In this document: one piece after another, positions 35,420 through 46,651 of the stretch
How the letters are laid out: every line of letters starts with the position of its first letter
Position numbering within the stretch: position 1 is the first letter of the stretch
Translations under genes and position numbers: made by a program
Assembly (NCBI GenBank): GCA_009746045.1
Contig: RPFO01000154.1
Coordinates: forward strand, 6,014,646 to 6,078,645
DNA length: 64,000 nt
From: Mesostigma viride
Lineage: Eukaryota; Streptophyta; Mesostigmatophyceae; Mesostigmatales; Mesostigmataceae
Direction: 5' to 3'
Notes under the pieces: generated by a model
What the model saw: only the letters and a program-made list of their open reading frames with translations
Told to the model about the DNA's origin: nothing
The model's database searches: none

Positions 35420-36838
35420 ATGAGCAAACGCCCATCGACGCAACGCAGCCTGACGGCTGCGCTCGGCAATGAAAATACGTCTGCAGCTCCGGCTGCAGCT
35501 TCGATCGCCATCAGGGCCGGCATGCAGGCAGCGGTGACACTAGTCGCGCACTGGTGGCCGCCCAGCAACCTCCCAGGCTTCCTGCCTCGCCATCGGCCTC
35601 GCCAGATCCTAAACGCAGCCGCTCATCCTTTCCACGCGAACCGCGTTTCAAGTACCACTCCTTCCATGCCGACGATCACGACTGGAACAACATTTCTCCG
35701 GTCACTGCTATGCACTGCATTTTCTTCGGGGACTACGCCTCGCTTCTTGAGCTGTGCCTCTACTTTCACAGCATCCACCGCCTACTGGAATTTGACGGCA
35801 CTGATTTTAAACAGAGCCGCGAACTGCTGCTGACGAGCTTGTACCCCCGGCCCGAGCTTCAGCACATGATTCTCTGTTCCCTGCTGACGAAGTCTGACGG
35901 CGAGATCTTGGCCCCCACCATCTCCGCAGCCACATACCGCTCCATCCTCACGGAAGCCTTTCAGCAGCACGTGACCCCCCTTGCCGCAGATGTGGCGGCA
36001 ATGGGCGGCACGCTGGCTACTGAGCTCCCTCACATTTCCACCACCGTCACCTCCACCTCCACCCTCCTCGCCTCCACCTCCACTGCCACCTCCACCTCCA
36101 CCGCCGACATCAAAGCCCAGCTCCTCGACATCGACCAGCGTCACAGCGAACAATGCCATCGCTATCGAGGTCCTGCAGAACACCGCAGGCCTCACCGCCC
36201 AGGCAGTGAAGGACATTGCCGCCAAGCCAGCCCCGGCTGGCCTGGCCGGCGATGCTCCTCCCATCACCACCTGGGCGGACATGCTTAAGCAACACACCAC
36301 CTCCACCACCTCCGCCGTCGCAGCTCAACTTCAACGGCAGACGCTTGACCTCCGCGAGGAGGCCGAGCTCGCCAAGCGCAGCCTCAACGTCATTGTCAAG
36401 AATCTCAAGATGGAGGAAGGTGAGAATTCCGAGAAGCTTGCGCGTGCTTTTGAGAGAGAAATCCTTGATCGCATGGGCCTTATACTGGTGAGATCGAGCT
36501 GGCCGCCCACCGCCTTCCCCGCGCGCGGGGTAAGGCAGGGCCGCCCCCGCTCCTTCTCACCTTTAAGACCCCGGCGGACAAGATTTCTTTTCTCAGACGC
36601 CGCAAGCGGCTCGAGAAGACTCTCTTCACCCTTTGACGACGACTTGACCCTGGCGCATGCAACAACGGCGACGGGAGCTATGGCCGACCTACCTCCAGCT
36701 CCGGCAGACCAAGGCGGGGCAGCCGACCGGTGTACTGGAAGGGGGCGGCCATCTACGTCGGCCACAAGCCCTGGCAGGCGACCCCCGCGGCCCCAGCGAC
36801 TCCAGACGCCCCAGCTTAGGGGAATACAGCAGCAGTAG
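35420..36838 (+). pseudogene. LINE ORF1 (ORF1p-like), frameshifted
   Basis: Coding identity runs through several frames. 35,554-36,150 contains HADDHDWNNISPVTAMHCIF and LLTSLYPRPELQHMILCSLL. 36,140-36,480 contains a heptad-rich stretch and RSLNVIVKNLKMEEGE, similar in position and sense to the RNA-binding RRM region of L1-type ORF1 proteins. 36,490-36,600 has HRLPRARGKAGPPPLLLTF and DKISFLRRRKRLEKTLFTL. 36,655-36,790 has QRRRELWPTYLQLRQ and, in another frame, YWKGAAIYVGHKPWQ. This order matches ORF1p (coiled coil, RRM, C-terminal domain). ORF1p trimers bind LINE RNA. At least four frame changes make it non-functional as written. Confidence 0.7.
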
Positions 36839-37272
36839 TGTAGAATAGATAGACCGTGGCCATGTACATGTACGCCTCCTAGAGGCCCTATCCCAGCTAA
36901 GCCACGCGCTTTATTTCATCATGTACATGTGTGCCTATGATGAGCCACACTCCAGATGATGCCTAGCTTTATTTAGTTATGCTGTGCCCATGCAGGGAGT
37001 ACCTCTCTGCTGAGACGCCATGCCCTAGCTTCTTTGTATAGAGCTCTATGCTGATCTTCCCCCCCATGACAGGCTCCCCCTTCGCTGGGCATAGCTTGAA
37101 GATCATGGGGATGCACGTGCCCTGGTGCACCTAGAGCAAGGGTCCTTTACATCCCCACCCTTGCAGGAAGTAGCTTAGGATGTATGATAGGCCATATGCC
37201 CCCTCTCAAGGGCTATGTGCTACATATACTCCCAACGGAGTTATGTTACAATTCAATTCAATTCAATTCTCG
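36839..37272 (-). mobile_element. SINE-like insertion within the LINE
   Basis: Reverse-orientation copy of the 11.33-11.71 kb repeat, ending (on plus) with TGTTACAATTCAATTCAATTC. A 10-bp word ACAGCAGCAG lies just outside both ends (36,826-36,835 and about 37,283-37,292) and may be the target duplication, with a few untemplated bases. It separates ORF1 from the RT ORF. Confidence 0.7.
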
Positions 37273-37299
37273 GGGCTCACCACAGCAGCAGCTTGACCA

Positions 37300-37691
37300 G
37301 TGGTATTCCTTCCAGTCCCGGCTGCTCTCGGCGCCCCCCCGCCGCCTCCGCCGCTTGGCCCTCTGGCGGCCGCGCGCCTGGCGCCTGCGGGTGTCCCTGC
37401 GCCGCCCACGCCGCCCGCCGCTGAGCAGGACTACACGTACCCGGCTCTGACGGAACCCCTGGCCGACCCCAACGCGCTACCGCCGTTCACCGAGCTCGAG
37501 CTGAGCACCGCCGCCAAGCAACTCTGCTTCTACGCCGCCGTTGGCCCTGACCAGCTCCCCGCCCCGGTGATTAAGCTGACGGCGCTCACGGGTTTCCTGC
37601 TTGACGTCTGCAACCGGATCCTGCTTGTCGACGCGCCGCCGATTCCTGAGTGGCAGCACAGCTACCGTATTATGCTGTACAAAAACAAAGG
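37300..37691 (+). pseudogene. LINE ORF2, start of reverse transcriptase
   Basis: Pro/Ala-rich segment, then ELSTAAKQLCFYAAVGPDQL, PAPVIKLTALTGFLLDVCNR and PIPEWQHSYRIMLYKNKG. This is the conserved region before the RT fingers of non-LTR elements (GPDxLPAxxIK...W..S.I..LYK). It breaks off at the insertion and resumes at 39,494. Confidence 0.8.
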
Positions 37692-39493
37692 TTCTATTCC
37701 CACTATTACCAATCCACCAACATTTGATTAAAACAATAAGTGGGCAATTACAGAACCCATGAGTGAGCCTGCCACGCTGCACCCATTTCATGATTGATTG
37801 TAGTTCTCGTTACCCTAGCTAGAAACAAACACAAGAAGAGGGAGGGAGGGCGGGACAAGAAAAAAAGACCTAGAACATCGTGCAAATGGCACTTTAGGGC
37901 GGCGTAGCCCGGGCTCGCCTCATGAGCCGTCAGCAACAGTAACTTAATTGCTACTTAACTTAACGAACTAGAAATGGCCATACAAAACTGGCCAACTAAT
38001 TCTAACTCATGGAACCGGTCCAGCCCAAGGCCCACCGTCCCGTAGTACCACTCACATAGCGGCGTTCATTCTCATCTGTTATAAAGAAACTACGTTCAGA
38101 GAACACCGATTCTATTCCCACTATTACCAATCCACCAACATTTGATTAAAACAATAAGTGGGCAATTACAGAACCCATGAGTGAGCCTGCCACGCTGCAC
38201 CCATTTCATGATTGATTGTAGTTCTCGTTACCCAACCCCCCTTTCCTGGTGCTTTATCTCCAAAGCTCCGCCAACCACTTTCGCTCAGTGGCTCCCGAGG
38301 CTGCCCTGCCGCAACGGTCACGACCATTACAATCGCCGGCGGCTGTAGCGAGCCTCATGCACGATAACCCTTTGCAGGGCCCCCCCCAGCCTTCCACCCT
38401 CGGCCAGTAAAAGAGGGTGTTGAATGTGCACGCAAAGACAAGGAAGAAGACGCCTCGTTTAACGATCACGGACCTCCCTCAAAGGCCAGTGCCGCCCTAA
38501 CGTGACGACAACTTGTAGGACGTCACCCGATGCCACCATATCTCGATTACTGTCAACGTTGTCACCTGGGGGAGTAACTTTCCATATTTCAGGTTTTAGT
38601 TGATGAGCAGGCTCTCATCACACACCCCAGCGGCCGATAAAGCGCAAGCGCAACTGGGCCGGCCAAAATATTTGGTCCTGCCCGGCCCAGGTCCGTCTGT
38701 TAAACTGGCCCCTTAAGTCTCGGTCTGAATCGAAATATTGCATAATTCCGGAATTCGTCCCCACCACATTCCCGAGACCTCACGCACCCATAAGAGCGGA
38801 TGCTGGTAAATATTTTTCTACTTACGCGAGGGCCGACAGACTTGTCGTCCATCACAATGCCCACTAAAAGTAACCCGACCACCCTTCCTTCGGCAGTCAG
38901 CAGTCAGGAACTGCAACCCTGCTGCGACACTCCGCAGCAAAGCGGTAGGCACTGCAGCGTGGCACGGAAATCTTACTCATGGCTTCAGAGTTCCGTACAG
39001 GTGCCACGCGCAGGCAAACGCGAAGTATTTTATAGTCTCTCGTCGGCCAAGAACCCAGCTGCGGGGAGAAAACCGACGAGGGTAATTTCAATTTCTTTTT
39101 CACAGTCACGTGACTGTTCAAGCTATGTCAGTCACGCGCCATCTCTAATCGGCCACCGCCAGCCAAAAGGCTGACGCGATTAGGGCAGCATTAAATTTCT
39201 TGTAATCCGCCATACCCATACCCCATACATCCGATTACAAGAAAAAAAGACCTAGAACATCGTGCAAATGGCACTTTAGGGCGGCGTAGCCCGGGCTCGC
39301 CTCATGAGCCGTCAGCAACAGTAACTTAATTGCTACTTAACTTAACGAACTAGAAATGGCCATACAAAACTGGCCAACTAATTCTAACTCATGGAACCGG
39401 TCCAGCCCAAGGCCCACCGTCCCGTAGTACCACTCACATAGCGGCGTTCATTCTCATCTGTTATAAAGAAACTACGTTCAGAGAACACCGATT
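37692..39493. mobile_element. Tandem pair of related elements inserted in the LINE
   Basis: Two units lie head to tail. Unit 1 (37,692 to about 38,110) has block A (TTCTATTCCCACTATTACCA...), 45 bp of private sequence and block B (AAAAAAAGACCTAGAACATC...GTTCAGAGAACACCGA). Unit 2 (about 38,110-39,493) has the same A and B ends around about 1 kb of different sequence. Blocks A (about 121 bp) and B (about 255 bp) look near-identical between units. Unit 1 therefore looks like an internal deletion derivative of a unit-2-type element. No ORF with a recognised transposase. The superfamily is open. Confidence 0.7.
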
Positions 39494-40256
39494 CCCCTGA
39501 CGACCCCGCCAACTACCGAGGAGTCTGCATCCAGAGCGCCGCACTCAAGTTGTTCACGCGCATGATCCTCAACCGCCTTCGTCCTGCTCTCGATTGTCAC
39601 CTAGGGGAAAGTCAAATGGGCTTTCGTCCTGGGCGCAACACCGTCACGGCCATCTTCGTCGCAGGTCGCCTCTTCGAGGAAATCGCTCTCCTGCAACCTG
39701 GTGAGTTTCCCGCCATCCTGATCTTTGTCGACTTCATCAAGGCTTTTGATTCTGTCCTCTGGGACGCTCTATGGGCTGTCCTTGCGCGCGCTCGCGTCCC
39801 CACTCCCCTGATTACCGTCATCCGCACGCTGTATGAGGGGTCGACCACTTCGGTGCGCACTCAACACGGCTTTACCCCGCCATGCCCACTGCAGACCCGG
39901 GCGTCTGGCAGGGTACGTTGCGTCCTGTCGCGGTACCTGTTTATTATTGTAGTGGATTATGTTATGCGCCAGGCACGTGCTCGCTTTGCTAGCATTGCAG
40001 GCCGTGCCCCTGGCCTAGCGATCACGAACGAGCTTGGGAAAGGGGGGCCGACTGACAAGCAGAATTTGCTAGCTGACCTCATTTATGCCGACGACATCAC
40101 GCTCATCGAGAAGCCGGAGTCTGCCCAACTGACTTTGGCTGGACTGCCTGGTGCTCGAGGCTCGGGCGGTTGGTCTAGAAATCAGCCCCAAAACGGAGGC
40201 CCAGGCCCTCGGCATGGCAGGGCCCACACCCACACTCTGCCTCTTAGACGACACTG
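39494..40256 (+). pseudogene. LINE ORF2, reverse transcriptase core
   Basis: Contains PDDPANYRGVCIQSAALKLF, ESQMGFRPGRNTVTAIF, the palm motif FVDFIKAFDSVLWDALW (first catalytic Asp) and LIYADDITLIE (YADD catalytic box, about 40,082-40,114). The fingers-palm order is typical for non-LTR RT. After YADD the frame is lost near 40,150 (the continuation LEARAVGLEISPKTEAQALG is in another frame). As written it is non-functional. Confidence 0.9.
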
Positions 40257-40994
40257 AGGTCAACTACCCTACTTCAGGCCGCTTCAAGCTGCTCGGCAGT
40301 AACTTGGCTTCCCGACTGCGAGGACGACCTGACGACACGGATCGGCATGGCGTGGGCGCAGCTCCATGACCACCGCCGCTGGTGGAGCAACCCCGCCCTA
40401 CCCCGGATCGTCAAGCGTGACCTCTTCAAGGTCGTCATTCTGACGATCCTGACCTACGGCGCCGAGACCTGGACACTGACGCAGGAGCTGGAGCAACGAC
40501 TCGACGGCAACGTCACCAAGATGCTGCGCAAGGCCCTTAACATCCCCTTTGGTTTGCACATTAGTAACGCGGATTTGTACGCTGATTTGCCCTATGTTTC
40601 CCACATTATTAGGCACAGGCGCCTGGGCCTAGCCGGGCACCTGGCCCGCACAGATCAGGTAGACACATCAGATAGACTAGCTGGCACCAAGCCTGCCCAG
40701 CCTGGGCGATATGTCCTCACCTGGCGTGCCCCAGGCCGCGCGCGGCAGGGCCGCCACCCGTGGACTTCTCGTGATAGGCTCGGCATGGACATGTGCTACA
40801 CTAGACGTGACGGGCTCACACCCGGGCAGCCTCCTGGTTTGTCTGTAATATGGAGGCAGATGGTGCGCAAGGATAGATGGCAAGTAGTGATGAAGGAGAC
40901 CACCCCCAAGTCTGTGGGGGCTCCGCGTGTGACCGCGTATGGCATTCATAGCGATTCGGGCCGTGGTGCCCACAACCCTGTAACTAGGACCTAA
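40257..40994 (+). pseudogene. LINE ORF2, C-terminal domain
   Basis: From about 40,300 the frame reads RDLFKVVILTILTYGAETWT, LEQRLDGNVTKMLRKALNI, ISNADLYADLPYVSHIIRHR and RLGLAGHLAR. This is the YGAETW...RRLRLAGH signature found after RT in many non-LTR ORF2 proteins. It ends SGRGAHNPVTRT and a stop at 40,994. Its last ~80 codons are the sequence duplicated at 12.2 kb and 41.25-41.55 kb. Confidence 0.85.
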
Positions 40995-41244
40995 ATAGCT
41001 TACACAATCCATTCCATCCCATGTTCCCGCCCCTCTGAGGACTTATGCTCACGTGACGCAGTCACGTGTCTATGAATTCTATTCTCGGGGCTACCATTTT
41101 CCCGTGCATTAATTAATTAACACGTAACAGCGTTGCATGTCGGACACAACAGTAGTAAGATTAAGAGGGCACTGATAGACAGGCGATGCCGCCAATACGT
41201 TATTAAGTGATAGTGTGAGACTACTATTCCTGGATGCATGACAT

Positions 41245-41330
41245 AGATGTGTGCGACCGCGTATGGCATTCATAGCGATTCGGGCCGTGGTGCCCACAAC
41301 CCTGTAACTAGGACCTAGATTAATTAATTA
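41245..41330 (+). mobile_element. LINE 3'-end fragment
   Basis: GCGACCGCGTATGGCATTCA and GTGCCCACAACCCTGTAACT repeat 40,930-40,992 exactly or nearly so, then TTAATTAATTAA. Severely 5'-truncated copy. Confidence 0.85.
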
Positions 41331-41336
41331 ATTAAT

Positions 41337-41627
41337 AGACACGTGACTGCGTCACGTGAGCATAAGTCCTCAGTGGGAGGGGTACATGGGATGGAATGGA
41401 TGGTATAAGCTATCTAGGTCCTAGTTACAGGGGTGTGGGCACCGCGGCCCGAATCGCTACGAATGCCATACTTGGTCACACGCGGAGCCCCCACAGGCTT
41501 GGGGGTGGTCTCCTTCATCACTACTTGCCATCTGACCTTGGAGGACCTAGATAGCTTACACCATATCCATTCCATCCCATGTTCCCCTCCCACTGAGGAC
41601 TTATGCTCACGTGACGCAGTCACGTGT
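41337..41627. mobile_element. Fold-back element made of inverted LINE 3' ends
   Basis: AGACACGTGACTGCGTCACG with the following GAGCATAAGTCCTCAGTGGG, up to CTATCTAGGTCC (41,337-41,423), is inverted at 41,541-41,627. The arms are about 85 bp with few differences. The middle holds a reverse-orientation LINE C-terminal end (41,424-41,540; GAGCCCCCACAGGCTTGGGG, CTTCATCACTACTTGCCATC). Confidence 0.8.
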
Positions 41628-41689
41628 CTATTAGTTAAGGGGAGGGTCCCATAGAAATATATCAAAACTTACCCCCCCTAATAACTACA

Positions 41690-42700
41690 GAAATGCAACT
41701 GTCAACCACTGAATGATGTTTGGGGACCATAAACATGATGTTTGGGCATGCATACCACCACTTGTTGGGGGTACTACCCCCAGCCATACACCGGCTATGA
41801 GCTAAAAATAGAAAAAAACGCTGTCCGGGGCACATCTTGCCCAGAACAGTGGGAGAACCAGTTGCATGAAAAAAGCACAACCCGTATAAAAATGTCATGG
41901 GACATGGTTTCTACCTAATTGGATCAACAAAATCAGCACATCCCTTTGAGTTATTAATTTTTGGGCCAAAAATACGCTTTTTTAGGCGGGGCGTCCCCAT
42001 ACACACTCATAACACATCAATTAGGCCTGAAAAGCACAAGTCAAATTCTGTCATGACCATAGAAGGCACTGTCAAAGTTTGGTGGCATTCTGAGCTCAGC
42101 TGTAGCAGTTATTAATTTTGGCAGTTGGCCACCTGTGCAGACGCTAAGGAAGGCATTAGTGAGTATTAACCACACTAACACTTCCTATGCCATCCAAAAG
42201 GCTCCTGACCATGCCCAATTCGACCACAATGTACAAGGACGTGGCTGGGCACGTCATGTGCCCTTGCCTTACCTCGACACGGGCAACCTGTTGCGTGTGT
42301 GCACAACAATGAGGCAGGTAGCTCTACATGCCTAGCCAACACTTCTAAAGCATATTCCAGGTTTATGGTGTGGGCATCATCCCAAAAGCAAGCTCAAACA
42401 CACCCTAGAAAGCCATATCCACTAATTGCCCAACAAGGGTAACAACAGACAGTCCACAGAGAAAGCAGAATTATCATACATGCTGCTTGCCAAGGCTTCT
42501 TACCATGGTTACCTTGCCTTGCTAGCATATGAATTAGGGCTCTCCCATTTTAGTGGGAGAAAGGCCAACAAGACAACGATAACCCCTACCTACGTGCAGT
42601 TCCACCCATGCAGTATGCCCCTCAGAAAAACCACTGCCACCTTTCTTTCCAGCGCAATTGTTTGCCAAGAAACAAACTCAAGCTTGTGAGCCTCTAACCA
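41690..42700. other. No gene seen; dispersed repeat at the left side
   Basis: 41,730-41,850 is related to 33,060-33,200. Short frames elsewhere (42,426-42,689; 42,751-42,954) show no domain or splice support. Confidence 0.45.
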
Positions 42701-44105
42701 CAATGAAGCCTCTGCTAAGAAAGGCCGCGTCAATATTCACACAAAACTGAGTGCTGTTAGCAATCTCCTTCCAAGAAACCACTCAGCAAATCCCTGACAA
42801 CTTGACGATATGCCACGGTCACGCTTTGACACATCCCAGCCATGCAACGTACATAAAAACCACTGAAAGGTGCCAGGAATCTGGCGATGCGCAGCACGGA
42901 ATGGCATTATACCTGGCGCTAACTGCACGGAAAGAAGCCGAAAACTTGCGTTGATAACCCATAAAGGAAGCGAAACATTCATAGGGTCACGTTGATGACA
43001 CGATCGTACCATTACCGGAATTGTCCTTCGCCCAGCGGCGCAAGAAAGAACAACCTTCCATGGAATAATAAGGCGCGCATCCCGCGAGCCTGGAGAGTGT
43101 CTTACCGATCATGACGGAAATCTTGCCGAAACCCAGCAAATTTTTTAAAGCTTTACCAATAACGATTTAAACGCATCCTTGACGCTAGGTAAAGCCCATA
43201 AAACCTGACAATCACCGCCGCCAGCGTGCATTCTAATTTATTCCTCTCGACGAAAACATCAGATTGGACCCCCGTGGCGATGGTCATCAATAAAATCATC
43301 GACACTGCAAAAAACGCGAACTCCGCTACGAAGTAGTATCATTTACTCATCATCTTTAAGATTCGCTCAGTTTCTCTGCATTCCGCAAGCTATCTTTTTC
43401 TACTCTGCCTGAAAGCACGTCGCCATGGCCAGCTCCGGTAGGGGTGCGCGCCCCGTGCACCACTTTTCCCCACTTTTTCACGGTACGGACGGGTACCGCG
43501 AATTTTTCGGCGCCAAAATATTCGCGCCGGGACCGTCCCCTTAATTAATTAATTAATGACATAGATAGTTAGGGTAACCATCATCTGGCAACTGACCCTC
43601 CATGGATTGAGTCAACCACACTGCTCAACGTGCAGCCCTGGCGGTTACATGAATGCTTAAGCGCTGTCAGAAACGGCCTCGCTTCTTCCCACCAGTCGGA
43701 GTCACCGAGCTTGGTTCTGTTGCGGGCTCTGGCGCCGTGACGTATCCGCTGAGGAGGTAGCCGCCCGTGCCGCTCATGGCCATGTGAGGGTGCGTGCGAG
43801 ATGGCAGGACCTGTAGAGCATGCCGGGAATGTGGATGTCGAGAGCAGTAAGTAAATACTTGCGTGTTATGTGCATAGGCATGCCGCAGAGAACTATTCAT
43901 TGATTAATTCACCGTGGAGTACTATGGTGATCTCATTAGGATTGTTGAAAGCAGGACATAGCCAAACAGGTAGTTATCAGTGGATGAAACAGGCATTCTA
44001 TCCAACTTGCGATCATTGGGACAACGTTAAGGGCCCAGAGCCCACAAAAAACTTTCCACAGGGAAAGTCAAAAGTTGGGCACGCATGAACCCACGGTAGA
44101 ACCAT
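42700..44105. other. No gene seen
   Basis: Non-repetitive sequence. The minus-strand stretch 43,900-43,667 is open for 77 codons with no recognised motif. A copy of the AGTACTTGCGTG repeat is at about 43,850-43,925. TTAATTAATTAATTAATGA at 43,542 resembles a retroposon tail. Confidence 0.4.
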
Positions 44106-44110
44106 GGCAG

Positions 44111-44708
44111 TGTTACGTCGCGTAACTTCTGTTGTTGTTACGGATGTAAATTAGGTCCTTGGTTGCCTCAGCCATTCCGAAACAGTCCGTTGACTTTCCT
44201 AGGCTTACGTGTAGTTAGTACCTTTTGACCGGTTGTTACCGGGCCATGTGGCGTGGCAATTGTACAGTACTGTGGGTCGGTGAAGTTGTGCCGCGCTGCG
44301 TACTTTAGTAGTGGTCTTTATCCTCAGTGTGGATCTTGTGGACATGCGTTGTTCTTGTAGGCGAGGGTCGATGTCGGCCCAAGCATACACGCATGTCGGC
44401 GTTGATTTATGCAGTCGTTGTCCTCTGTGAATTCAACTTGGCGATTAGTGTGTTATGATTTCACACGCGTGCAGGGTTCGGAATTTAAAGTTCGTTTCCT
44501 CGGTTGTCTAAGGTTGAGTTAGTTGATGGCTGGTAACAGATTGACATACAAACATGCATTGAGAAATAGTAGTCGGTCGGTAGTTTCTAGGTTGTTTGCC
44601 TTTGGGGAAATTCATCATCTACGTTAGTTAGCCTCGGTCAGATTAGGCGAGGCACTCCGTGGCCTGGACGAGGTGCTGGACGTGGTGTTCGTAGGCTAGG
44701 TCGTAGCA
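44111..44708 (+). repeat. 5' LTR
   Basis: 598 bp starting TGTTACGTCG and ending GTAGCA. Aligns end to end with 56,615-57,211 with a modest number of differences (three in the first 42 bp; I judge roughly 95% identity by eye). Confidence 0.93.
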
Positions 44709-44709
44709 A

Positions 44710-44722
44710 TGGTATCGTAGGA
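44710..44722 (+). other. Primer-binding site, tRNA-iMet type
   Basis: TGGTATCGTAGG starts 1 nt after the 5' LTR. The first seven bases TGGTATC match the usual initiator-Met complement (TGGTATCAGAGC) and the rest does not. Confidence 0.5.
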
Positions 44723-45825
44723 TTAGGAGTAGAAAGTACAGACGTTCCTTTGCATGTAGAACACGACAATCCTCACCAGCGTCTGTGTTTCCGTGACCTG
44801 GACGACGGAAACGGCTTACCCACCTTGACAGGTAATGGACGGGTCGCCTGCAAGCTAGCGTAGTAGTGCTGCCCGATTCGGGACACGCTATCGCCTAGAC
44901 GTTAGACCTGTCCGCAGCGGAAACTCCTTGCCTAGATAGTTAGCTACACCTGTACCTCATCCGTGTGCCTGGATATACTAGGTCCCGAGATTGCTCTTCA
45001 CAATCTGGTGTAGAGTGGCGATTAGCGCCCGTCCTCCAACCTTTCGATTTTGCGTGCCTATAAGGCGTGCTTGCTTTATGCATTCGCAGATTAACTGTCT
45101 CTTTCCCTAGTCGCCTCCGCCTTACGTTTCCTCGGGGAGGCTCTTTTCATAGTCGCCCTCGCCTTACGTTTCAGCGCGGAGCTGGGTTCGACGTTAGGTG
45201 TGCTTTTAGATTCTGCAACAACCTCCGCTTCGACATCTCCTATAACATCTATTTAGTCCGTTTCCAGACGACAAGGTTACCATGCGTGGTACTGGGCAAC
45301 GTTGGTTTTCCTACCGTTCTCGTGCTTACTCTAGTGATAATAGCCGTGCAAAGTACTTCGCAGTCATCACTTCCTCCTGGTCCTGTATTTTCCATTCTTG
45401 GGCGGATGCACGTACTGTGATTAATAACCCCTCCGTTTACGTGAATAGGTATAAGAAGTTTCACCTTTTTGAAGAAGCACAGCAGTTCTGTCTTTGGTAT
45501 AGTCAAACCGATATAGGAATCCATCCTCGTCCCGCAGGTCTTCCTCCTGAAATTCCTACAGAAGCTGCTCCTCCTACACCTCATATCCCTGAAAGATTTC
45601 GTACTCCTTAACCTTCTCCTACTCGTGAACGTGGCTCCTCTTCCTCTTCTATTGAGACCCCTCTTACCTTGGAATTTGGTTCCTTATCAATCACTGTGAC
45701 TAAGAAGGAGTGAGCTAAATTGTCCTGTCCCTTCTGCGTGTAAGTTTTTGTTGTCAGCGGCACCCTTTCCTTTTCCTTATTTAAGTGTTTGCCACTTTCC
45801 TTTGTTCTCTTTTTACGCTATTCTT

Positions 45826-46612
45826 GTTCAGATTTTTATTTTACCCTTGTCCAGATTTTATTTTATCCTTGATCAGATTTTATTTTACCCTTGTCCAGAT
45901 TTTATTTTATCCTTGATCAGATTTTATTTTATCCTTGATCAGATTTTATTTTACCCTTGATCAGATTTTATTTTACCCTTGTCCAGATTTTATTTTATCC
46001 TTGATCAGATTTTATTTTACCCTTGTCCAGATTTTATTTTACCCTTGATCAGATTTTATTTTATCCTTGATCAGATTTTATTTTACCCTTGTCCAGATTT
46101 TATTTTATCCTTGATCAGATTTTATTTTATCCTTGATCAGATTTTATTTTACCCTTGATCAGATTTTATTTTACCCTTGTCCAGATTTTATTTTATCCTT
46201 GATCAGATTTTATTTTATCCTTGATCAGATTTTATTTTACCCTTGATCAGATTTTATTTTATCCTTGATCAGATTTTATTTTACCCTTGATCAGATTTTA
46301 TTTTACCCTTGATCAGATTTTATTTTACCCTTGTCCAGATTTTATTTTATCCTTGATCAGATTTTATTTTATCCTTGATCAGATTTTATTTTACCCTTGA
46401 TCAGATTTTATTTTATCCTTGATCAGATTTTATTTTATCCTTGATCAGATTTTTATTTTACCCTTGATCAGATTTTATTTTATCCTTGATCAGATTTTAT
46501 TTTACCCTTGATCAGATTTTATTTTACCCTTGATCAGATTTTATTTTATCCTTGATCAGATTTTATTTTACCCTTGATCAGATTTTTATTTTACCCTTGA
46601 TCAGATTTTAAC
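45826..46612 (+). repeat. 22-bp tandem array in the retrotransposon leader
   Basis: About 35 copies of CAGATTTTATTTTACCCTTG plus AT or TC, in two variants (TTGATCAG and TTGTCCAG) crossed with ACCC/ATCC. It lies between the LTR and gag, in the untranslated leader. The variants appear in short recurring combinations, which suggests higher-order duplication. Confidence 0.95.
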
Positions 46613-46651
46613 TTTTCCTTGTTCAGTGTATTTCCTTTCACTTACACGTCA

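Larger units (their letters stand above)
35265..41095 (+). mobile_element. Non-LTR retrotransposon (LINE), broken, with two insertions
   Basis: Order on plus: 5' UTR (GAGCCACGAGG...), ORF1 (35,420-36,838), a reversed SINE-like insert (36,839-37,272), start of the RT ORF (about 37,300-37,691), a second insert (37,692-39,493), RT core (39,494-40,256), C-terminal domain (40,257-40,994), and a 3' UTR with CACGTGACGCAGTCACGTG (41,051). The continuation from LYKNKG to PDDPANYRGVCIQ across the second insert shows a once intact ORF2. No apurinic endonuclease domain is seen between ORF1 and RT, so it is probably deleted. The clade is uncertain; ORF1p is L1-like. Confidence 0.85.
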
